From Balneolales bacterium (GTDB lineage Bacteria > Bacteroidota > Rhodothermia > Balneolales > Natronogracilivirgulaceae): a stretch of 40,841 bases of DNA. Of this stretch, positions 18,901 through 25,764 are shown piece by piece. The first letter of the stretch is position 1, and every line of letters begins with the position of its first letter. The stretch lies in contig SLOL01000015.1 of the NCBI GenBank assembly GCA_007132495.1, positions 1 through 40,841 of the forward strand, in the 5' to 3' direction. A model generated the notes under the pieces. It was not told where the DNA came from. It did no database searches and was given only the letters and a program-made list of their open reading frames with translations. Made by a program: the position numbers and the translations under genes.

Positions 18901-19814
18901 CACTGGAAGAGCTGGAAGCACTGGCGGGCAGTGCGGCTTATCCAAAGCACGGGAAAATGCCGGAAGGAACAGGTGAAGAGCACGGGAAGAGGGCGGATGG
19001 ATTAGGGGAAGGGGACGAGCCGGCATCCACCAGATCCGCCGGAGCCGATGCCGGATATGATACCGATTCAGGATTTGACCGTATGCCCGAACCGATGACA
19101 GGCGGGACTTTTGCATCCCGACCGACAGTGAAACCGGCGGTTATTGACAGAAGCAGTGATACGTTGGCCGCCGCGCATCGCGAAGTTTCTGCCGGTACGC
19201 TTACGGCATCCGGTGATTCTGCCGGGACCGATATGGCCCCCGAACCGCATGCCGCAACCCCTGCACCATGGAAGATGATGACATCAGCCGATGCTGGGAC
19301 CCTGATTCACCGTACCCTGGAAACAGGACTGGTAGATACGGAGGTGGTGGAAACCTTCTGGAAGAGAGAGTTGCTTAAAATGGGATATGCCAAGCCGGAT
19401 GACATTCTTGCCGAAAACCGGAATGAGCTCCGGCGTCATTTCCGGAATGCCCTCACCTGGATTGATGAAAAGTTCGGCGAAGAGGCATCAAGACGCTTTG
19501 AGGTTGCCTTTGAGCTGAAGACCCGTTCCGTGAAAGAAGAGACGGTCACATACCGCGGAAGCATGGATATGATCATCCGGGACCGTAACGGGACGGATCA
19601 TATTGTGGACTTCAAAACGGGACCGGTGCCCGACCGGTCAGCCCTTCGCAAATATGCGGAACAATATGGGTACCACCGTCAGATTGATGTGTACCGGCAG
19701 GCGTATCAAGAGATCAGTCAACAGGATATGCCCGCAGAACGGGTCTGGCTGCTGTTTACGGATCCGGAAAAGGGCCAGGGAGTTACGCTGGCAGACTTTT
19801 CCGATGGCCAATGA
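15981..19814 (+). CDS. addA: AddA-like UvrD-family helicase with C-terminal nuclease
   Basis: ATP-driven DNA motor and nuclease, acting with the preceding protein to resect double-strand breaks. An ATG at 15972 gives 1280 residues; the ATG at 15981 (8-nt overlap with the upstream stop) is equally good and used here. Counting from 15972, the motifs are: Walker A AGAGTGKT (29-36), LTFTDFAAAEMRAR (motif Ia), DEFQDT (443-448), GDVKQAIYGFRG (motif III), TIHGAKGLQF (843-852), FYVAVTRAET (motif VI, about 924-933), then SMDMII with Asp1199 and nuclease DFK (1213-1215). Two low-complexity insertions, at about 138-180 and about 970-1110 (between helicase and nuclease), are unusual. AddA rather than RecB is inferred from the partner and gene order. 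Confidence 0.88.
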   Translation: MSEQHGSPDERTARMRRHRGHMVLEAGAGTGKTYSLTERVIYQLVERRVPLERILALTFTDFAAAEMRARIYKAINGRLSEAGGDNEDETAHLQDTRRRFSRNYISTFHAFCNRILQYFPDELTEIAVWDQPVFEDADGEVQDEDLQDTGVSAAKPSDADVSAADVSNTERSATGGTAPYGIPNSRNVEGSFELLGDYDEILRMLEWRKSFYKKYKKHAGLQRQLSRLRVSDFESFMMELGRLEDGDLHRMAVLSPQDYINLIRRLAEVWKNEKMQLETSLLEDFSAHPEWFANPDKRPESYAEMERLKTKTTGGFQQRIFKKKEMEPETIADVNDRAVRLFKYAAELEKAEALLSKPELVEHLNNYPDQDEFDADLEAYWNMRDLSELALRWHFLMRYQRFEEGYFNYNDMIWLTHTLFDRNPVVVRQMQDRFDQILVDEFQDTDHRQWQIIRKLGFAGAADESRDKEILIVGDVKQAIYGFRGGDVAMMQQARNELTERPGSVRVIPLDYSFRSNRTITGFANRLFRKIFADKSGAASYEAPHQPLSVPSPDLSLQAEAQGEIRVLQTGYDDLKKHEDDWSIAAEALAGHMALLESRRIARFLREVYDGHWDACQRIAEKMRMGETAVGILYRRRTHIYAMEQALSEAGLPFTVAKGTRFYERREIRDAWLLLSFLLDAYDDVSLTGLLRSPMISLSDSGLLAIRVAMDNPGNDYPNFWSAVTDHRSWSGDLLKSEDRFVLAQGVSFLQQLREKVPVRRVSDLLEQAFFTDGPWFGAHTGDSQAAENLVKLLDVIRNLESSGRGTLFEITGFLSDRIREQARDSEAEQPDPAPIQLMTIHGAKGLQFPMVVIPDMYAGPNEGGVQLNVAASDQDSIAWPAIACKPGTRESDDDTDDSFLNEVLKTESRKRNLAELKRLFYVAVTRAETHLLLSMARPHRASDNGTFAGMFAKWLGDQDPASETDDFVVEELTLEELEALAGSAAYPKHGKMPEGTGEEHGKRADGLGEGDEPASTRSAGADAGYDTDSGFDRMPEPMTGGTFASRPTVKPAVIDRSSDTLAAAHREVSAGTLTASGDSAGTDMAPEPHAATPAPWKMMTSADAGTLIHRTLETGLVDTEVVETFWKRELLKMGYAKPDDILAENRNELRRHFRNALTWIDEKFGEEASRRFEVAFELKTRSVKEETVTYRGSMDMIIRDRNGTDHIVDFKTGPVPDRSALRKYAEQYGYHRQIDVYRQAYQEISQQDMPAERVWLLFTDPEKGQGVTLADFSDGQ
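16386..16510 (+). repeat. Degenerate repeat tract inside addA
   Basis: A run of imperfect units built on gcagatg, tgcagga and gtatcggctgca (for example cagatgtatcggctg, repeated in part at 16468-16492). In frame it encodes an acidic, Ala/Ser/Val-rich segment, residues about 138-180, inserted after the helicase motif near ISTFHAFCNRIL. It is probably a flexible loop. Confidence 0.55.
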
Positions 19815-19864
19815 GTCCGGTGGCTACTGAGCCCGGCGGCCAATGAATCGGATGGCCATTGAGT
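19801..19864 (+). repeat. Four 16-bp tandem repeats across the addA stop codon
   Basis: Units ccgatggccaatgagt, ccggtggctactgagc, ccggcggccaatgaat and cggatggccattgagt lie head to tail from 19801 to 19864. Each has a TGA near its end, and the first supplies the addA stop. The period is not a multiple of three. Just beyond, 19881-19903 and 19904-19926 form an imperfect 23-bp direct repeat, so repetitive DNA fills most of the 120-bp gap before the next gene. Confidence 0.75.
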
Positions 19865-19934
19865 CACCGTGGAGCGAGCGGAATCGCCGGCGATGGGTGG
19901 ATCGAATTCACCGGCAGCGGGTGGATAAAAAGGC

Positions 19935-20390
19935 CTATTGGCACTCCACCTGTGTTCGGGTAAAAGCGAGCACCTCTTCGCTGTCACCGGAGAAGTAGGT
20001 GAAGCCCACCTCCACATTTTGCATATATGACGGCCGCCACAAGGTGCATGGTATGCGGTCAAGAGCTTCGGTGTACAGGGAGTCTCCGAGATCCTGTTCC
20101 GCTATATCCTGTCCGGTCAGCTCCGGAAGGGAATAGTAATAGGTCATGGTGCCCTGCCCGACTCCGACACTGTCAAAAGTGGTTCCGGCGTCAACATTTT
20201 GGGGAAGAACATTGTTCAGATCCTCCGCTGCCATGACAAGAGACGCCTGTTCCTCATCACCAGGTGGATTCGGCGGGGCGTTTTCGGCCGATGATGACAG
20301 CATACCGTTGGTGAGGTAAATCAGCAGGCCGATTAGCAGGACGCCTGTAATGGTCAACAGGCCGATTCGGGTGTGTTTGTTTTCTGACAT
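19935..20390 (-). CDS. Membrane-anchored protein of unknown function
   Basis: A 151-residue protein with one N-terminal hydrophobic helix (about 9-29) and no family I recognise. It is followed by an Asn/Pro/Glu-rich linker and an extracytoplasmic domain of about 100 residues. This has two Cys (in RIPCTLWRP and the final VECQ) that could form a disulfide. The middle reads as mixed alpha/beta with GVGQGTMTYYYSLPEL. It is convergent with addA and divergent from the M14 peptidase gene. It looks like a real gene from composition and signal-anchor layout, but no role can be given. Confidence 0.72.
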   Translation of the reverse strand: MSENKHTRIGLLTITGVLLIGLLIYLTNGMLSSSAENAPPNPPGDEEQASLVMAAEDLNNVLPQNVDAGTTFDSVGVGQGTMTYYYSLPELTGQDIAEQDLGDSLYTEALDRIPCTLWRPSYMQNVEVGFTYFSGDSEEVLAFTRTQVECQ

Positions 20391-20634
20391 GGTTAAGTGT
20401 CTTTCGGAATATTATGCGTGCGAATGGGATCAAACGTTTTGCGGGGCACGGCTCGCTCCCCGAATAATAAGAGATTATTGGGAAAAACGGATGACCTTCC
20501 GGGATTAATATTGAAACAGTCCGGAATAATGGTACATACATCGCATTGCAGACAAGGAATTTCTTTGTAGTGTAAGATGTTTTTTCGAAATTCTTAAGCA
20601 CAAAAATTTCACTCAGATCAAATAAGGACCGTTT

Positions 20635-23190
20635 ATGAGTCGCCAGACCTCACTCTCTCTGTTATTTTTTGGATTACTACTCACAGTTGCCGGCAGTTCC
20701 GGATGGGCTCAGGTATCCGCCCCTTCCTCCTTTCTCGGTTATGATTTGGGAGAGCGCTTTACCCGACATCATGATATCACCGCCTATTTCGAACATGTGG
20801 CCGAACAAAGCGAATTCGTTGAATTGCAGCGGTATGGCACGAGTTATGAAAACCGTCCGATGCTGGCGGTTTTTATCAGCTCCCGTGACAATATTCTGGC
20901 GCTGGATACCATCCGGGTCAATAATCGCCGTACAGCGGGACTGGATGGCGGTCCGGTCAATGGCAGGACCGCGGCCATCGTCTGGATGAGCTACGGAATA
21001 CACGGAAACGAATCATCCAGCCCGGAGGCGGCCATGATGACATTATACGAACTGGTATCCGGACTGGAATCACCTTCCGGTGCGGATGGCCATGATATAC
21101 CGGCCTGGCTGGAAGAAACGGTGGTTGTGATGGATCCGGTGCTGAATCCCGACGGGAGAGAGCGATACGTGAACTGGTTTGATCAAATGGCCGGAAGGCG
21201 GCCGGATCCCCGGACAGAGGTCAGGGAGCATCACGAATCCTGGCCGGGCGGGCGGTCCAACCACTACTATTTTGACCTGAACCGCGACTGGGCGTGGCAG
21301 ACCCAGATAGAAAGCCGTCAACGCATCGCTTTCTACAATCTGTGGATGCCGCATGTACATGCCGATTTCCATGAGATGTTTCGGAATGATTACTACTTTC
21401 CGCCGGCGGCCGAGCCGTTTCACAAAGCCATAACTCCATGGCAGCGCGAGTTCCAGGAAAAAATCGGTGAAAATCATGCCCGATATTTCGACGAACGCTT
21501 TGAAGGGTATTTTACCGGCGAAATATTCGACCTGTTCTACCCCGGTTATGGTGATACCTGGCCCACTTTTAATGGTGCGATCGGTATGACCTATGAGCAG
21601 ATGGGCCATGGCCGGGCAGGGACCAGTATGATCCGCGATAACGGTGACACGTTGACGCTTGCCGACCGTATCCAAAATCATCACATGGCCGGAATGTCAA
21701 CCGTGGAGGTAACTGCGCTGAACAGTGAGCGATTGAGGATCGAATTCCACAATTATTTCAGGATGGCCGAAGAGGAACCGGAAGCGGAGTTTGCCTCTGT
21801 GGTGATCGGTGGAGAAAACCACCCCGACCGGCTGCTCGCTTTGCTGGATTATCTGGATCGCCAGGAGATCCGCTACAGAAATGCGGAAGCGGGGCAAAAC
21901 ATGAGCGGCCGCCACTATCTGAGCGGAGAGGAGCAGTCACGCCAGACCGAAGCAGAGGATATCGTGGTGCCATTGAGTCAGCCCAAATCCGCTTTGGCCC
22001 GTGTGCTTTTTGATCCCGACCCTGAACTTGCCGATTCAAACACCTATGATATAACGGCATGGGCGCTGCCCTATGCCTACGGACTCGATGCCTGGGCTGT
22101 CGAAGACCGGGTTCCGGTGAACGATGAACCGGTACGAACCGCCACACGATACGAACCGCTGCCGGAAGAGGCCGCCTACGCCTATGCCATACCCTGGGGC
22201 GATGTCCGTGATGCAGCCATGCTTGCCGACCTGCTCAAGGCGGGGGTGCGGGTGCAGTTTGCCGAAGCGTCTTTTACCATCGCCGGAAATTCATTTGCAC
22301 CCGGTACGTTGCTGGTTCTGAAAAATGCGAACCGGTCCATGGGCAAACAACTGCGTGACAAGGTGGATCATCTGGCGGCCAAACACGATCGCCCGGTCAC
22401 GGCGCTGCCGTCGGGCAGAACCGATCACGGCCCCGACCTTTCCTCTCCGCGTACACATCTTATAGAAAAGCCGGTTGCAGCCGTTCCGGCCGGACCGGGA
22501 ATTCACTCCTACAATCTGGGTGAGTTGTGGCATTACTTCGATTATACGCTGGATTATCCCCTGGGGATGTTTCAACCCGATCGGTTGCCGGATTTTCCGT
22601 TGGAAGATTACAACGTGCTCATTTTGCCTCAGGGAAATTACCGTTTCTGGGAGGACTCGGACTGGGAAAAGGTGATGAACTGGGTGGAAGAAGGAGGGCG
22701 CCTGATTGCATTTTCAAGTGCCCTGACTCCCCTTGCCGGTATGGATGAAACCGGCATTGTTCTCCGGGATTTTGAGGAGGACAATGGCGAAGCAGAGCCC
22801 GGGGATATTCGTTTTGGTGACCGGCGCAGGGAGGCATTATCGCGCAGAATAAGCGGATCGGTGCTGCGGACAACCCTCGACGAGACGCATCCGCTGGCCT
22901 ATGGCCTTGGTGATCGCTATGCGACGCTGACAAGGGGGACACTGACCCCGGAGTTATTGGAAAACGGAGGCTGGAATGTCGGGTGGATACCGGAGGATGA
23001 AATCCTGCTGGGAGGCTGGGCAGGAGAAGAAGCGATTTCTCAGAAACAAGGTTCTCTCATGGCCGGGACCCGCACTATCGGTGACGGCCAAATTGTGATT
23101 CTGGCGGATAACCCGCTGTTCAGAGGCTTTTGGCGGAACGGTGCACTACTTTTTTCCAACGCCCTGTTCCATGCCGGCATTGCACGTTAG
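20635..23190 (+). CDS. Secreted M14-family zinc carboxypeptidase
   Basis: Zinc metallopeptidase that would remove C-terminal residues from peptides outside the cytoplasm. The signal peptide is residues 1-25 (ending GWAQ). The M14 domain shows the zinc motif HGNE (His123, Glu126), VMDPVLNPDGRERY (about 165-178), DLNRDW (214-219) and the third zinc ligand His in MPHVHADFHEM (around 242). A candidate catalytic Glu lies in GMTYEQMGHG. From about residue 380 a second part follows, including a region similar to the glutamine-amidotransferase-like fold (YNVLILPQGNYRFW, then VEEGGRLIAFSSALTPLAG). That layout is common in 800-900 residue M14 proteins of this phylum. It stands alone on the plus strand and ends 7 nt from a convergent gene. 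Confidence 0.9.
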   Translation: MSRQTSLSLLFFGLLLTVAGSSGWAQVSAPSSFLGYDLGERFTRHHDITAYFEHVAEQSEFVELQRYGTSYENRPMLAVFISSRDNILALDTIRVNNRRTAGLDGGPVNGRTAAIVWMSYGIHGNESSSPEAAMMTLYELVSGLESPSGADGHDIPAWLEETVVVMDPVLNPDGRERYVNWFDQMAGRRPDPRTEVREHHESWPGGRSNHYYFDLNRDWAWQTQIESRQRIAFYNLWMPHVHADFHEMFRNDYYFPPAAEPFHKAITPWQREFQEKIGENHARYFDERFEGYFTGEIFDLFYPGYGDTWPTFNGAIGMTYEQMGHGRAGTSMIRDNGDTLTLADRIQNHHMAGMSTVEVTALNSERLRIEFHNYFRMAEEEPEAEFASVVIGGENHPDRLLALLDYLDRQEIRYRNAEAGQNMSGRHYLSGEEQSRQTEAEDIVVPLSQPKSALARVLFDPDPELADSNTYDITAWALPYAYGLDAWAVEDRVPVNDEPVRTATRYEPLPEEAAYAYAIPWGDVRDAAMLADLLKAGVRVQFAEASFTIAGNSFAPGTLLVLKNANRSMGKQLRDKVDHLAAKHDRPVTALPSGRTDHGPDLSSPRTHLIEKPVAAVPAGPGIHSYNLGELWHYFDYTLDYPLGMFQPDRLPDFPLEDYNVLILPQGNYRFWEDSDWEKVMNWVEEGGRLIAFSSALTPLAGMDETGIVLRDFEEDNGEAEPGDIRFGDRRREALSRRISGSVLRTTLDETHPLAYGLGDRYATLTRGTLTPELLENGGWNVGWIPEDEILLGGWAGEEAISQKQGSLMAGTRTIGDGQIVILADNPLFRGFWRNGALLFSNALFHAGIAR

Positions 23191-23197
23191 AGCGGAT

Positions 23198-23641
23198 TTA
23201 CACTGCATTTTCTTCTGTTTCAGTTGTTTCCATAGCCTCCTTTATAAGTTTGTCCCGTTTATGGCGGCCACTTCTGATCCCGAAAAACACGCCGGTCAAA
23301 CTGGCAAGGGTGATTGAAAACATAAATATCATATAGGCTGAAAGACCGGTAAAACGTTCGGTAACCCCGGCAAGAACCAGAGTAGGGACAATCAGCACCA
23401 GCCCGAGGATATATGGGAAATATTCCAGTTCGAAAGTCCGGCTGCAGAAACGGCGTGCCAGGCCGAAACTCAGATTCAGAAATACAAGTATAAATCCGAG
23501 CAGTATCACAGAACCGGCAATATCGGGAAGTTCAATCAAGGGAATGATTCCCTGTGTGAAGAAAAAGACCATCACACCGATCAGCAGTGTGGCTCCTGAA
23601 AAGGCAAAAGCCCGGGCGGCTTGTTGGCTGGATTGATTCAT
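23198..23641 (-). CDS. Four-helix membrane protein of unknown function
   Basis: About 147 residues with four predicted transmembrane helices: FSGATLLIGVMVFFFTQGI, a second around GSVILLGFILVFLNLSF, a third around ILGLVLIVPTLVLAGV and a fourth around AYMIFMFSITLASLTGVFFG. A charged C-terminal tail (RSGRHKRDK ... ETTETEENAV) follows. I start at the ATG at 23641, 7 nt after the stop of the EnvC-like gene; a start at 23680 would overlap that gene by 32 nt. As the last gene of the envelope operon it may share that role, but no family is recognised. Confidence 0.72.
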   Translation of the reverse strand: MNQSSQQAARAFAFSGATLLIGVMVFFFTQGIIPLIELPDIAGSVILLGFILVFLNLSFGLARRFCSRTFELEYFPYILGLVLIVPTLVLAGVTERFTGLSAYMIFMFSITLASLTGVFFGIRSGRHKRDKLIKEAMETTETEENAV

Positions 23642-23648
23642 GCAAGGG

Positions 23649-24998
23649 TTATCTGCTTGTAAACCAGGGTTCGGGGTCAAGATTTGTATTTTGGTCCCTG
23701 ATCATAAAAAACAGGGAGTTGCCTTTCAGAGAGTCCTCATCGCCGGAGGTGCCGATCACATCGCCTTTCTCCACGAACGTGTTGCGGCCGACTGTGATGT
23801 CACTCATGTTGCCGTAGACGGTGATATACCGCCCATGTTTTACGAAGACACAGTTGCCGAAACCGGATATCGGCTGCACGGCAAAGACATAACCGTCATG
23901 CACCGATCGTACTTCGCTTCGCGGCTCTGTAACAATTTCGATACCGGGATTATCGATGCTTGTGCCGTATACCGGGTTCACGCGGTTTCCGAACCGGGCT
24001 GAGACCACGCGTGATGAAACCGGCCAGGGCAACTCTCCTCTTTGATCTTCAAAAGACGACTCAAGGGTTGCGAGCTGCTCTTCGGTTGGCATTTCGGAGC
24101 TTTCAACCGGGGTGGAATAACGGGCTACCTGAGCCTCCCGTTCACGACGACTCCGTATATTTTCTGCATTGGCCAATCGCCGGAGGCGTTCCTGTTCCAG
24201 CCGCTCCAGGCGCTGCTGTTCGGCTTCACGTATGCGGGTCTCCTCTTCAATCAATTCAGAAAGTGTGTTCTCCATGGTTTCGACCTCATTGCGCGTGGCA
24301 TTCAGACGCTGCTGCAGCCGTTCGTGATCCCGGCGCAGACGGGCAACCCGGCGTTCCTGCTCATCCATTCGTTGCTGCAGAACTTCCCGTTCCTGCTCGG
24401 TTTCGGCAATGTTTTCCCTGTTTCGTGCACGTGCACGTTCAATATCCTCTTCACGAACTTTCAGCTCATCCTGCAGCTCGATTATCTGTTGGGCCTGTTT
24501 TTGGCGATACTCCTCGAATCGTTTCAGATAGTAGGAACGGACGAGCATCTGGTTGAATGAGGAGGAGCTCAGTAAAATGACTTCATCGGGGATCCGGCCA
24601 TGTTTGTAGAGATAGGTTAGCGAGGATGTATAGTTTTCAATAATAGTCTCCAGATCCTGTGTCAGGTCATCTATCTGGTTCCGGGTTACTTCCAGCTCCT
24701 GCAGGATGGAGGCTCGCTCATCTTCCATGGTTTGTATCACGGCATTGCGTAGTGCGATCTCCCGCTGCAGGTTCTGATACTCTTCGTAGTTGCGGCTGTA
24801 TTCATCCTGCGCATCGGATACCTGCTCTTCAAATCCAATGATCTGCTGCCGTAAAGCCTGGATATCCGATTGTGCCGTCTCCTGCTCTTCCTGAAGCTGC
24901 CGGCGGATATTTTCATAGTTTTGTGCCTGCACTCCCTGCGGGAGGCCTGTCCATAATAAAACGGAAAAGAGTAATATGAATAGTCCGTATCGTATCAT
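23649..24998 (-). CDS. EnvC-like coiled-coil protein with degenerate M23 (LytM) domain
   Basis: Probably a periplasmic activator of cell-wall amidases during division, like EnvC. The 449 residues start with a signal peptide (cleavage after VQA, about 25). A long coiled coil of Glu/Gln/Arg-rich heptads (about 28-280) follows, then a C-terminal M23 domain (about 325-449). Active M23 enzymes need two His motifs plus His/Asp. Here the first motif reads GIEIVTEP, with no His. The next reads HGRYITVYGNM, where the usual second His is Asn. The last reads SLFFMIRD, where HFEIR is expected. So the domain should not cut peptidoglycan. It overlaps the upstream DUF4292 gene by 4 nt. Confidence 0.85.
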   Translation of the reverse strand: MIRYGLFILLFSVLLWTGLPQGVQAQNYENIRRQLQEEQETAQSDIQALRQQIIGFEEQVSDAQDEYSRNYEEYQNLQREIALRNAVIQTMEDERASILQELEVTRNQIDDLTQDLETIIENYTSSLTYLYKHGRIPDEVILLSSSSFNQMLVRSYYLKRFEEYRQKQAQQIIELQDELKVREEDIERARARNRENIAETEQEREVLQQRMDEQERRVARLRRDHERLQQRLNATRNEVETMENTLSELIEEETRIREAEQQRLERLEQERLRRLANAENIRSRREREAQVARYSTPVESSEMPTEEQLATLESSFEDQRGELPWPVSSRVVSARFGNRVNPVYGTSIDNPGIEIVTEPRSEVRSVHDGYVFAVQPISGFGNCVFVKHGRYITVYGNMSDITVGRNTFVEKGDVIGTSGDEDSLKGNSLFFMIRDQNTNLDPEPWFTSR

Positions 24999-25759
24999 AG
25001 CCGTCTTATGTCAAGATCGTCGGGTATCTCCGGGTCAAAATCCAGTGTGGCGGGATTGACATCAAGGGATCTTATCACAAAAAAAATATTGGATTTTTCG
25101 TCGGAACTCAAGATCTGGATACGTCCGGGCATCTGGAGACCATTGATTTCGGCATGGTTGTCGAACAGAAAGGTACTGTAAGCTTCCGGCTGAAACACTT
25201 CCCGTTCGGATCGCATGAGCCGGTAGTGCGCCCGCTCCACATAGTGCCGCTCTCCATTTGCGGTTTCGACAAGAAAAAACTCATCGTTCTCATGCAGAGC
25301 GGTGATGTCATCAGGATCCGTGATCGGATGGAGGATTCGGATCAGGTTCAGGGCGGTGATGCCGTTGAGATAAAACCATGCCGCATCGTCATGAGACATT
25401 TTATGAACCTGATTTTCAAGCCGGTTGTAAATGATGACCGAATCAGGGTTGCTGTAAATTCTGCCTCCCTCCATACCCAGGTTATTGCGGATCAGGAGCA
25501 GACTCTCGCTTCGGTCCGACCGGAACGTGACGGTAAGCCGTTCCGTGTTTCCCGGTTCGCTTACCTGGACGCTGGCACGACCGTTAAGGGAGTGCAGGTT
25601 CTGTCTGGTCTCCGCATAGCGATCGTAAAAAAGTTCTTTGTCCATTTCGGATGGCTCGAATGTGCCTGTTTCAAGCATAATCGGCTCCGGGGGGGCGCAG
25701 GAGGAGAGCGCCACCATTATCAGGAGCGGGACAATGAAATGTGCAGTGCGGGCTGTCAT
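24995..25759 (-). CDS. DUF4292 lipoprotein
   Basis: A 254-residue lipoprotein: the signal ends ALSS-Cys21. The mature part resembles the DUF4292 family (LolB-like beta-rich fold), with HSLNGRASVQVSEPG near the N-terminus, LLIRNNLGMEGGRIYSNPDSVIIYNR in the middle and the late strand FEPDIPDDL-like ending (here DFDPEIPDDLDIRRL). DUF4292 genes in Bacteroidetes commonly sit between a TPR gene and an M23/EnvC-like gene, as here. A role in outer-membrane or lipoprotein handling is inference. The start is 5 nt after the TPR stop; the end overlaps the EnvC-like start. Confidence 0.85.
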   Translation of the reverse strand: MTARTAHFIVPLLIMVALSSCAPPEPIMLETGTFEPSEMDKELFYDRYAETRQNLHSLNGRASVQVSEPGNTERLTVTFRSDRSESLLLIRNNLGMEGGRIYSNPDSVIIYNRLENQVHKMSHDDAAWFYLNGITALNLIRILHPITDPDDITALHENDEFFLVETANGERHYVERAHYRLMRSEREVFQPEAYSTFLFDNHAEINGLQMPGRIQILSSDEKSNIFFVIRSLDVNPATLDFDPEIPDDLDIRRL

Positions 25760-25764
25760 GATGA

